DNA from: Oscheius onirici
Taxonomy: Eukaryota > Nematoda > Chromadorea > Rhabditida > Rhabditidae
NCBI GenBank assembly: GCA_932521025.1
Contig: OW051473.1
Span: 9,982,001-10,046,000, forward strand
Direction: 5' to 3'
Length of the DNA: 64,000 bases
Shown: positions 32,430 through 41,997 of the stretch, in pieces
How the letters are laid out: every line of letters begins with the position of its first letter
How positions within the stretch are numbered: the stretch's first letter is position 1
Made by a program: the position numbers and the translations under genes
The notes under the pieces: model-generated
What the model was told of the DNA's origin: nothing
Database searches by the model: none
Seen by the model: the letters and a program-made list of their open reading frames with translations, nothing else

Positions 32430-33645
32430 CAAATGTTCAAAATCGCTTCGGGATGAGGACACCTGCGCACCTGTGTTAAAAAGTTGTGAGATATTTCAAA
32501 ATGTTGGTTTCTGCAACGACGTGTTGAGTAAAAATTATTTTATTTTGATCTACAATTATTCCATCGGATCTTTTCTGGTTGATTTCAGCATTCCATCTCG
32601 ATATCTCTGCCTATAACAATTATTTAATTTTTTTAACGAGACACAACTTACGATATTTTCCTCTACTTCTTCATCGGGGAAGCCGTGTCAGCCGTCTTCA
32701 AACAGCAACTGAAAAGTTTCAATTCTCTTTTGCAATGCTGGAAACTCACAACTGTTCCTTTTCATACTCCAGTCACTCGTCCTTCTTCTCCTTATTTTTG
32801 ATATCCGGATGGTCACTAAATCAGTCGTAACATAATGTTAGTTTTTGAGCTTACTTGAAATTGTGGACGATGTTTTGGGCATGGTCGAAATCCAAAGAAA
32901 GGTTAGGTCAATTATGTCAGTAAAACAACGTCAGGTAAGGATGCCTAAATGAATTATTTTAGTTGGCAGCAAAGCAGCAAGAGAGAAAAAGAGAAAAGAT
33001 TTGGAGAAAAAAACCGTGCTCAATGTGCGCTGCTGGAGGGGAAGCCAGGGGTTAATTGAAGCAGAGTTGGCGCGCGAATGACCTTGATACGATTATACAC
33101 AAGGGGGAGGCGAGGAAAGTAAACAACCAATCTGAACAGATGGTAGTTGTAAAATAGGGGAACTAGAAGATTTAAGCGCTATGCTTCCGGAAAATGCTAG
33201 ATGACACCTGGCTATATGGTTCCAACAATCTCAGTCGTTTTCCTACTTTTCTATAAGGGCCGGAAGGTAAGACTGGTCACTCAAGGAAAGTGTGGGTTTA
33301 AAATATCTTAGAAAACACAGATCACCACAGTTTTGCGTGGAGTGTGATTGGAGACGCTGGCGCACACTGCAAGCGGGATATCAGAAATTGGGAGAGCAAA
33401 CAAACAGTTGGAGCATATGTATGTTGGAAACTGAGGCATCGCGTGCGCTCCGCCGTATGTCGTCGCAAAATAAAGTCGTATTGTTGTGCTTTGAGCGCGA
33501 ACTAACACCTGTCCAATCACGTAATTTTTCCGAAAGGAAGATTCATAATCTGGTAGAAAAGTGAAGATGAACTCTTATAATTTGCAAGGATGACAAATCC
33601 TTGAATATCCCCCGGGGTCACACTTACCGGAGGCATCATTTTGAT
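32430..33645 (-). pseudogene. Diverged locus copy B (partner of 27700-29125)
   Basis: On the minus strand: first exon MDQNDASG with donor gtaagt (about 33619-33640), then a short exon after ctaccag around 33535-33563 that continues in frame (DYESSFRKNY), later an ATG exon MPKTSSTIS with donor gtaagc near 32868 and a charged exon (about 32745-32815). Order and spacing match copy A. The later exons do not join into a long frame, so whether it is still a gene is unclear. Not recognised. Confidence 0.35.
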
Positions 33646-34199
33646 CCATGCTACTTTTAGAGGGAGGTAGGGAGGAAACATGAGAAGTTTAAAAGGTGAG
33701 AGAAATTTGACCGTATCTGAGCGTTGGAACGCCGATTGATTGCGCCCCGCCAGATAGTCCTCACAGTCTAGTGTAGGAATCAATCCAAAGAATGACAGAT
33801 TCGTGGAAAGTATGTCCTTTGTCAGTCCACAAGATTCCTCTCAGTCCAAAAAATGACCCTATGAATGGGTGTGGATATGTTCTGAATAAACTCGGCTAGA
33901 AGGTAGAAGAAAGCTAGACAGGCAACACAACAGATTTGCAAAAAGCCTAAGTTACAAAAAAAATTTTTCTGGAGATGAGATGGGAACGACTGGGAGGCTG
34001 CTACAGCAATGAAGCAATGAACGCTTGCTACGTGAATTACTTTATGCTTACTCTCTGATAATCGCCTTGGCCATACTAGGAACGAAATATTATTTAATTG
34101 AAGGATTCTTCGAGACATGTGTTCCAAAAAAAAGAGCTGAATTAGTTCTACCAACCTACGATTACGAGACAAACTTCACGTCTCTGGAACTGTTGTGAT

Positions 34200-34410
34200 G
34201 TTCTGCAAAAGTACAAATCTGATCAGGTATGCAAAAAGTTAAAATCTTGCCAATTTGACGTGCACCAGCTTCAATAGAAACTGGAATATTTGACAAAACT
34301 TGACAAATTTTCCATCGAGGTAACACTTTTTGAAAGCAAAAGCTACTTTTGACAAGACTTGACAACTTTCAACTTTGACAAGTTTTCAGTAAAGTTGACA
34401 AGTTAGAAGC
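34200..34410. repeat. Region with many TTGACAAG-type motifs
   Basis: TTGACAA followed by G or A recurs at least seven times between about 34268 and 34403 at irregular spacing (for example TTGACAAGACTTGACAAC). Just upstream of a secreted-protein gene on the plus strand. Confidence 0.5.
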
Positions 34411-34437
34411 GAAAGAGCACCTCCTGCAATAAAGTAT

Positions 34438-35180
34438 TCACATAGTCTGTTGCTCTGCTGTGCTGTCTTCTCAATATCTTTCGACTTTCCTACCAGCTTC
34501 CAGCCGCTCCTGCTGTCAGGCCAGCCAACCACCTCCGTCTACATCATCCAACCGAACAACAAGGTCAGTCTTTTATTTTTTTTATTATAAAACTGAAACG
34601 TAGATCTACTAAAAACGTTATTTGGTTATTGAGCGGTATTAACCACTTCAGTCCCATCATTATTCTAGTAAAATTTTGAGACGCGCTGTTATGAAGCCAA
34701 TTCCTTTGAGTGATATTCAAAATGGTAAAACACGCAAAAATCGCCGAAAAATTTTCTGAAAGCTCTGATCCTACACAATGATTGATAAAGTTTTGTATCG
34801 GACTGTTCAAATTTTCCGAATTTACGCGAAATATGTAAACTTTTAGCGATTTAACAGTGCTAATCGTAGATTTGAAAAAAAAATGAACTTTTTACCCAGA
34901 AAACCCTTGATCTGGTCTACGAACCCTTACACTTCTCTGACTATCGGGTGTTTCCAACTAATTTTATAAACCAGGGTTCAAAAAATACACTAAAAAGTGT
35001 TCATTACAGGTCATTCGCAGCAATGTTGACGGTAACACCGAACTGGCCGGCAATTTCATCTACTTCCATGCCGATCATAAGTACTGTTTTGTCAATAAGG
35101 ACAATCTCGACGCCGACATTTCGAGGACTCCCGATGACCACACACTCTCCGGCCCCGTCCCAACTCCCGAAATGGACTAG
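34438..35180 (+). CDS. Secreted protein, 5' exon not found, unrecognised
   Basis: Exons ending at 34563 (donor gtcagt), 34900-34947 and 35010-35180 join in phase 0 to a TAG. The first visible exon is open from 34399 and reads a hydrophobic signal-like run (SLLLCCAVFSISF) with no ATG, so the start lies in an upstream exon, perhaps joined at the acceptor cacatag (34444). The rest reads SGQPTTSVYIIQPNNKKTLD, then FIYFHADHKYCFVNKDNL, ending GPVPTPEMD. Only a few cysteines. No family recognised; extracellular fate is inferred from the hydrophobic start. Confidence 0.5.
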
Positions 35181-36453
35181 ATGTGTTTAACTCTGAAATT
35201 ATTGTATAAAGGCTATAAAACTTATCTTAGGTTTTTCAAATTTTGTAGTGCACAACTGTTGAAAATGAAGACTTAGTGATGGCGAGGAACAGTACGTCTG
35301 TGAGATCGAACTTTAAGAGGCAGCCAAGAAATGGCTCAAACATTCGTTCATACTTTACAATAAACAATCTTTCTAGATCAAGTTGTGGTTAATGTGCTTG
35401 ATCTTCGACTTCCAGCCCTCATCGCTCTCTGACCGTTCTTTTTTGAAGAAACAAACAGTTCTCTAGCTTGTCTGGTTCAAAAAACTTTTGACCGAATATT
35501 GAGTAGTGATGGGACACTTTAGCTCCCGTCAGCCGATTCTTTTTCTGGTAATTAAACCTCTGCCAGAATGATGGATTTTCAAGAACAAAGTCTGATTCGA
35601 ATTTGAAAAATGAGTTACTTTCCATTCCCCTTTAAATTCCTCGGAGAAACCAACGTCTCTCGCTTTCTATAAATCCTCGTCAAAGAGTCCTGTCAAAGAG
35701 TCCTATACTGGGTCCGCTCCTTCAGAGAACAAATAGTTGTTAGAAGAAGAATTATGCTGTCCGTCGATATTGAGCAATAAAAACCAACCGAAAAAGAGAA
35801 GCCCATAGAGATGAGAGAATCACTTCATCATCGTATTTAATCAGGTCCAGACTTTATGTCGTGTGGGTGTTCCTCTTCGCCAATTCTAGGCTTTTAGCTT
35901 GACGTTTAAGTACCTTCGACTCTCAAAATTCAAGGTTTTGTTGTCCACTTTTCAGTTCAGTTATCTGCTTGCCCAGCTCTTTTCCAAGCTTGAAAAAGAG
36001 CGGCTAAAGACCACAACGAAGCAGACTTATCATCTCACATTGTGGTCCAAAAAAGTTCGTATACAAATACTCTGGAACCGGGAGGTTTGTTCAGAAAGAT
36101 TCCCAACTCTTTCCCTTTCCGACTTTAGCAGGAAATGTAGGATTCTGTGCCCGTACTCTTGTGATTTCGGCCGGAACCGTATCACCTTTCTCATACCATT
36201 TCTCCAGAACTCTCGGGCCCACACGATTCTCCCATACCATTTTGTCAACCGCTTTAAAAGTCAAGCTCTAGTCAAAGCCACTGCTGCGACTATGTGGGAG
36301 GCTCTGCCAATTAAAATCGTCTCAAATTATTCTTATTGGCAGTGCTCATAATTTGTCTGCAATTAGTTGTGCGGCTTTAAAAGGGCCGGCCGGTATCAGA
36401 CTTTTTACTTCTCTCTCACATTTTCTCATATCCAGCTCTTCTTCTTTAGGTAA
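35181..36453. other. Stretch without a confident gene
   Basis: On the minus strand at about 36128-36241 a 38-codon frame (MVWENRVGPRVLEKWYEKGD and on) looks protein-like and may be an exon or fragment, but no partner exon was found. A 150-codon plus ORF (35899-36351) overlaps it and has poor residue make-up. A TTTAAAAG TATA-like site at about 36376 may serve the neuropeptide gene. Confidence 0.3.
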
Positions 36454-36740
36454 ATGTTCACCGTCGTAAAACTGACCGTGGCAGCGGTCTTGCTAATGCA
36501 GATGTGCTGCTCCGCGTACAAGCCAGACTCATTGAATCTGATGGAAAAGAGGGACATCAAGCAGGAATGGGAGGATCTCGGCTGGGCTTGGGGCAAGCGC
36601 AGTGACCCTCAGATGGTACTCGGTCATTTTTGAAGGTCCCATTTAACTTTTAGGTTCCGCGACGATTCCTCCGTGCCTTGCACCCGATGAAGAAGAACCC
36701 CGACTGGGGAGATCTTGGATGGACCTGGGGTCGCAAGTAA
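36454..36740 (+). CDS. W(X6)W-amide neuropeptide precursor (MIP/allatostatin-B type, 82 aa)
   Basis: Exons 36454-36615 and 36654-36740 with a 38-bp intron, in phase. Signal peptide MFTVVKLTVAAVLLMQMCCS. Cleavage after KR gives DIKQEWEDLGWAW followed by GKR, and after KK gives NPDWGDLGWTW followed by GRK; in both, two Trp are six residues apart with a C-terminal Gly for amidation. This is the definition of W(X6)Wamide peptides, which act on sex-peptide/MIP-type GPCRs in arthropods, annelids and nematodes. Only two peptides are encoded, few for this family. Splice acceptor ttctttag lies 4 bases before the ATG; AATAAA at about 36773. Confidence 0.85.
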
Positions 36741-36850
36741 CTCTTCCTAAGCCTTCTGTAAAATCCAAGTCAAATAAAGTTCTTCAAAGTTAGCCAAATT
36801 TATCAGATAAGGGGGATGACAGAATCATAGTATGGGATATGACACATGGT

Positions 36851-38856
36851 CTAGGGGCGAAGATAGATGGACTCGGCAATCATGCGGGTAACTTGATAGG
36901 GATCACAATTGGACGAGGGACGACGGTCCTCCAGGTAGCCCTTGTTGGCCAGCTTGACACCTCGAGGAATACGGACGGAAGCGGCACGATTGGCGACTCC
37001 CCAGGAGAAATTTTCGGCCGAGGACGTCTCGTGTTTTCCGGTCAGACGATGCTTGTTGTCCTCGCCGTTATGAGGGTCATAGACGGTGATGCATTCCTTG
37101 TGCGTAGAGGCCAGCTTTGGCATGGCCTGAAAATAGTCTGAATGGCAGGAATTCTCTCTATCCTTACAGCTTCAACAGCTTTCAATCCTCCAGGAGCTCT
37201 CATTTCGGCGGAGGAGAAGTTGCAGTGACATCCGGCTCCATTCCAGTCTCCCATAGTGACTGCCGGCTTCGGGTGGAAGGTTACAGAGACTCCAAACTGC
37301 TCAGCCACACGGTGAAGCAGATAGCGAGCCAGCCAGAGCTGATCTCCCATCTCGATTCCTTCGCAGGTTCCGAGCTGGAATTCCCACTGTCCCGGAGTGA
37401 CTTCTGAAATTTTAAACCGTTAAAAACAATAGAAGAAAGTTTTACCAGCATTAGTTCCAAAGATTTCCAATCCGGCATGCAGACAGGCACGATAATGAGC
37501 TACTACGACTTCTCGTCCGAAAACCTTGTTGGCTCCGACGGCACAATAATAAGGTCCTGAAAATGAGTCATTTCTTCCGAGAATCTCACTGCCGTCATGG
37601 CCTCTAATTGGAATCCTACTATTATTCTGACATCATAAGAGAATATATACCTTGAGGAGCGGGATATCCGTGTTTTGGCCAGCCCAGAGGATAGCCATCG
37701 CGATCGAGAAGAAGGTACTCTTGCTCCATACCGAACCAGGGCTGAACCTTCTTGATCTCGTCCATTACCTTCTTACAGGCATTTCGATGGTTTGTAGCTA
37801 AAAATACATTTATGTCCGGGTCACTTGTCCTCTGTTCATTGTCCTCACGTGTTCCCAAAAGGGGAAGTGGGCTTTATCGCTTCCACTAATCTGCTACGTT
37901 ATAATCCTGATAACCGCGTGTTTCAGAGAAGGCGTATGCTTTCCACGTGCCCGACCTTGTCTACCCATATCATTCGCGAAAAAAAAGCAATGAGTGATCA
38001 GAGCTCCCATACCTGCTGGTTTTCCCTCCTGGTCGTTGACTTCACAGAGCACGAGCTTGTGTTTTCCTCCAAGGAATGGGTCGGGGTATGTGGCGACAGG
38101 AATCAGTTGCATATCAGAGTCATCTCCCTTAGCGGCCTGCCAGGTTGAAGATCCATCGAAGGCCCAGGCGGGATAAGCTAGAGTAAAAGGTTTCATAGAG
38201 TTACAAACAGAGTCAATACCTTCCGCAGCTCCTGGGTCAGAGTCGAGTGTTCTGGTCTTTTCACGAACGTTCTCTCCAGTTCCGTCGATCCAGATGTAAG
38301 TGGCCTGAAATCGGTCTGGTTAAAACAGTACAAAAGACGAACAGATTTGTTCATTTGTTGTCACGGACAAGCCAGCTAGACAGCCATGTATACGAGACTT
38401 TATACAAAACAGTTATACAGCTCGGAATGCTGGAAAGGCAACTAGACAGTTAACTATTTTTGGACTGGCTAGACATTTAGAGGATCGCAGGCTAGAAAGA
38501 TAGACAACTCATGAGCTAGAAGGCTAGACAGCTCAGAAGACCACATCACATCCAGTTAGACAGATTTTGACGAAACTAGACAAACGCAGGCAGTTAAACG
38601 GCTCATAATAAAATAGATAGCTAGAGAGCCAAGTAGTTGTGGCTACAAACGAAAGTTAGACAGCGACAATTAGATAGCTACACCCATGTGATTGAAACAG
38701 AAGACTTACCAACATCTTGTTCTCGGGAAGAGCTATATTGAGATCTTGACTGACAACGGGATGGCCGAGCGGTAACGCAGCATAGTGAGTGGAAACTGAG
38801 CGAGTTCCAGCTTGTACAGTCATAGTGAGACCTCTGAAGAGACCACGAAGAGCCAT
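36851..38856 (-). CDS. Glutamine synthetase with N-terminal extension
   Basis: ATP-dependent amidation of glutamate with ammonia. Minus-strand exons include 38710-38856, about 38250-38305, about 37980-38180, about 37650-37800, about 37445-37558, about 37170-37404 and 36851-37123. Seen: [52 protein letters not shown] and the C-terminal [16 protein letters not shown], all conserved in eukaryotic GSII. The first exon starts [20 protein letters not shown], with several Arg, Ser/Thr and no acidic residue, which resembles a mitochondrial targeting peptide. An acceptor (actttcag) is 3 bases before the ATG and a TATA box is about 140 bp upstream. Intron 1 carries degenerate dispersed repeats. Confidence 0.93.
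38360..38690. repeat. Degenerate array of the dispersed repeat in glutamine synthetase intron 1
   Basis: At least eight pieces of the CTAGACAGC/GTTAGACAG core occur in about 330 bp, with poorly kept ends. Only the last unit shows the AGTTGTGGC end (about 38634-38643). It looks like an old, decayed array. Confidence 0.55.
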
Positions 38857-38990
38857 TCTCTGAAAGTGACAGCTTTAGCATGAGAGAAAAAGGGAACAGA
38901 ATTGAGACATGAGAACACCCATAGGACAGCACAAATTATCAGGAATGGGGGCGATAGGAAAGAGTGCAGTGGACACGAAAAACGGCTGCT

Positions 38991-38999
38991 CTTTTTATA
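38991..38999 (-). promoter_or_regulatory. TATA box of glutamine synthetase
   Basis: TATAAAAAG on the minus strand, about 135 bp upstream of the start codon. Confidence 0.5.
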
Positions 39000-40935
39000 G
39001 GGAGAGTGGACTGTGACCGGTAGGAGGATGAGGGTCGATAACGATTAGAGCAAAGAGAAGGAGTCAAGAAACCAAACACGTGGGTAGATAAGGTGAATGA
39101 CGAGGTCTAGAATCAAAAAGCTAGAAAGCCATAAATCGATATCCCGCTTTTTGAATACGACCTTTGATCAGAATCCAAAATGGCGAACTATTTAAAAGCG
39201 GAAAAAGTCTGAGTGCACTTTTTGATAAGAAAGGATTTGGAGAAAGAATAAGACGATTGCCTAATCTTGCCCTAGGGAGGAAAGTTCACAATTTAAAATA
39301 AGCAGAAATGGGAGCAGAAGATGAAGGAACTGGCGCCATATACAATGGACAGGGTTAGCGTCAGACAGCCACGGACAAGCCAAGTATTCGATGAGACAGG
39401 CAAAACAGCTAGACAGCCAAATAGTTGGAACGTAGACACGACAGTTAGACACATTTTGGTGATTTGAACAGAACAACTTACCGATATCTCAGGAAGAGCT
39501 ATAGCACTGTTCAATTAATGACATCACTGACCCGGGGTCAAAAAATCGATGGACTCGCGTCATTGAAAGATTTCGCGCTATAAGCTATATCTACTTATGT
39601 GGAGCTGAACTAGACACTCTGCGAAAAGCAATTAATTGCTTTTTGCAAAATGTGCCTACGTCTGATACAATTCGACCCCTTCTAGACTGCCAGAGCATAT
39701 TAGATAAGAGACAGAAGGAAACATGGTGAAACAGACGGCCGTCGGCGGCAGTAGTGGTCAGAGCCCCCAGACGAAACTGACAGCTGTTGTTACTCTAGAG
39801 ATCGCGTGTTCTCTAAAGTTCAAATCGAATTAGGACGCAGGACATCTTCCGCATCAGGTGGACAGTGCATTCGGTTAAATTAATGGTAGGGGAAAGAAAT
39901 TGTGTGTGTGACTGCTGAGAATGATCAGACACGTGGGTGACTCGGCGAAGAATACTGATTAAGAGACATTGAGACCTGCAAAAGCCCGACCATCAGGACG
40001 GGAAATGGGTTCGGCCACAGAGCACACACATGTGTCTGCCTCACAACTGACCAAAACAGTGACTGATGAAGTGACGTGAATCTATAAACACATGCCAATG
40101 TTGCATATGACCGTTTTTGTTATGTTTCCGACAAAAGCCTGACTACGAACAGTTCAAAGCTCAACCAAAGCCTCCATCTTTCCGTAGGTAGGTGAATTGG
40201 TAGTAGCTTGCTGCGGAGCTATGACGTTCTCAGGGTTGAACTATGCACCCGTCCAGATTGCCTTAATAAGAAGGATTTGTACCCCAGAGCTCGTCTCTGA
40301 TGCTGAAACGGGTTGACACTTTAACTTTAACATAAGATCAGTTCTCCTTTATTCTCAACTAGTTCTAACTATTGGCCACGTTTTTGAAAATCTGTAAAAT
40401 TGCTCTAACTATACAGGAGTAGACAAGGAGATTCAAAGTGGATGCCACGTAGATATGTCCTTTAGAGGCGATCAATTGAGAAACGATTCGCAAACCGTGT
40501 GAATTTGGCGCACAGTTTGCTGGTTTCATTTCGATATTTGGCAGGAATTGTCTTCTGGGCTAGAAAAAAACGTGATGTGCATAGATATTTTTAATGTTGG
40601 GGTTATTCCTATATAGAGCACAATCGGATATACAAACGGAAATGGGAGAATAAGACAGTCCAACGCGTATGATGAAATTAAGATGGTCATGAGACATAAG
40701 GGTCCCAAGTTAAAGTCCCCGCTTCAGTCCAACCAAAGCCCTCATCCTTCCGTAGGTCGGTAAATTGGTAGCAGGGAGCTAGGGGTGTTCCTGGGGTTGA
40801 CCTATACACTCGTACGGCTATATGAGCTTATGGCCGGCACGTCGAAGCACCCCAACATGAAGGAGTTATATATTGACCTCGTCTCTGACGTAAAAACGGG
40901 TTAAAACTAAACATAAGATTCTCCATTCTAAACCA
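39000..40935. other. Repeat-bearing gene-free stretch
   Basis: No supported gene. A degenerate dispersed-repeat cluster lies at about 39360-39450. A direct repeat pair of about 190-200 bp lies at about 40160-40360 and 40725-40935 (both with CTTCCGTAGGT, AATTGGTAG, CTCGTCTCTGA and AACATAAGAT), 560 bp apart with many differences. Confidence 0.5.
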
Positions 40936-41275
40936 ACGAAAATACATTTTTTTTAAAGTTTTTATTGGTGCAACAATATGTAAATATTACACATTTATAT
41001 GTCAACTTGAACTGTTCGAAGTGTCCTCCTTTGAATTTGACACAGGCCTCCAGACGCGGGATAACAGAATCGACGGTGCGCCGCAGGTAGTTAATGTCCA
41101 AATTGTCCCAAATCTTGATTAGTTCGCGTTGAAGATGGGCCAAAGTTGTGATCTTCTTGCTCTTCAGCTGATTCTCCATGTGTCCCACACAGAAAAATCG
41201 AGTGGATTGAGATCCCGGCTGTTGGAAGGCCAAGGCATCTCCTTGCTTCTCGTCAACTGTTGGCTTCGGCAGCAT
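40936..41275 (-). pseudogene. Mariner-like transposase remnant (C-terminal end, frameshifted)
   Basis: One minus-strand frame reads WPSNSRDLNPLDFSVWDTW, the conserved block before the last catalytic Asp of mariner transposases. After a frame change another reads LQRELIKIWDNLDINYLRRT and RLEACVKFKGGHFEQ, the usual C-terminal end. The N-terminal two-thirds is missing. Not functional. Confidence 0.7.
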
Positions 41276-41442
41276 CTGTAAGTCTAACGGTCAGACCTTC
41301 GAGAAAAAAGTGTTCCAGTCATACCAGTGTTCCGAAGGTTGAGTTTCTGTGAAAACCTAGTAAACACGGTGATCTTTTACATTACTTAGTATCAAGTAAC
41401 CGATGGCTTTGCCAAGTAAGGTTCTGAGGCGCTCCAAGGAGG

Positions 41443-41515
41443 GCCGATACCTCAGCGGTAGAGCAGCGTAGTTGCAGTGGGAAATTCCCGTATTCGAGGC
41501 GCAGTTGGTCTAATG
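41443..41515 (+). repeat. tRNA-like sequence
   Basis: GATACCTCAGCGGTAGAGC matches an A box and CCGTATTCGAGGC a weak B box, about 40 bp apart. Acceptor ends do not pair well and no anticodon arm is evident; likely a tRNA-derived repeat or pseudogene. Confidence 0.35.
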
Positions 41516-41624
41516 GTTTTTTTTTCTAATTTTACCTCTGTGTCGAGTACGTCACACTCAACTTAACTTCTATAATCTTTGCTTAGAATTCTTTATTGTT
41601 GTTTTCAAAATAGTCAGATTTTGA

Positions 41625-41955
41625 TCACTTTCTTCCAGTAAGGTAGTAGTAGGTGTAGCCGTTGTTGTTCGAGTATCCATTGTCTTAAAACGAATTCTTA
41701 AAACCGAATCAAAATCGGCTTACTGTTGGGATAGTAGTAGTACGTGGTATACCCATTGTTGTTGGAGCTGTCGTACTGCGGATAGTAGTAAGTCGTGTAG
41801 CCGTTATTGTTGTTGTAGTTGTAGCCATTATTGTTGGGATAGTAGTAATACAGAGTGTAGGCCTGAGCAGTGGCCAGAAGGCACAAGGCAAGGATCAGGA
41901 AGCTGAAAATCCTTAAGATAGGCTCCAGACATCTGACTTACCTGGAAGAGTTCAT
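41625..41955 (-). CDS. Tyr/Asn-rich secreted repeat protein 1 (83 aa)
   Basis: Complement of exons 41942-41955, 41724-41902 and 41625-41683; phases match and the last intron is 40 bp. MNSSSFLILALCLLATAQA is a signal peptide. The mature part is built of TYYYYPN and NNNNGY blocks, with no cysteine, ending LTGRK. Such Tyr-rich low-complexity secreted proteins are candidates for cross-linked extracellular material (cuticle, eggshell, adhesive); this is inference. TATA box at 41990-41997, AATAAA at about 41592. Paralogue of the gene at 45165. Confidence 0.8.
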
Positions 41956-41989
41956 GGCGGCGGCAGTATTGTCATTCTCCTTACGCACG

Positions 41990-41997
41990 CTTATATA
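41990..41997 (-). promoter_or_regulatory. TATA box of Tyr-rich gene 1
   Basis: TATATAAG on the minus strand, 35 bp upstream of the ATG; the paralogue has the same element at a similar distance. Confidence 0.6.

Noticed and set aside
35899-36351. Plus-strand ORF of 150 codons, the longest in its region
   Set aside because: Residue make-up is that of an antisense frame; the minus strand reads more protein-like at 36128-36241.
37042-37350. Minus-strand ORF overlapping glutamine synthetase exons in parts
   Set aside because: Only the middle portion is the real exon; the ends run into introns and neighbouring frames.
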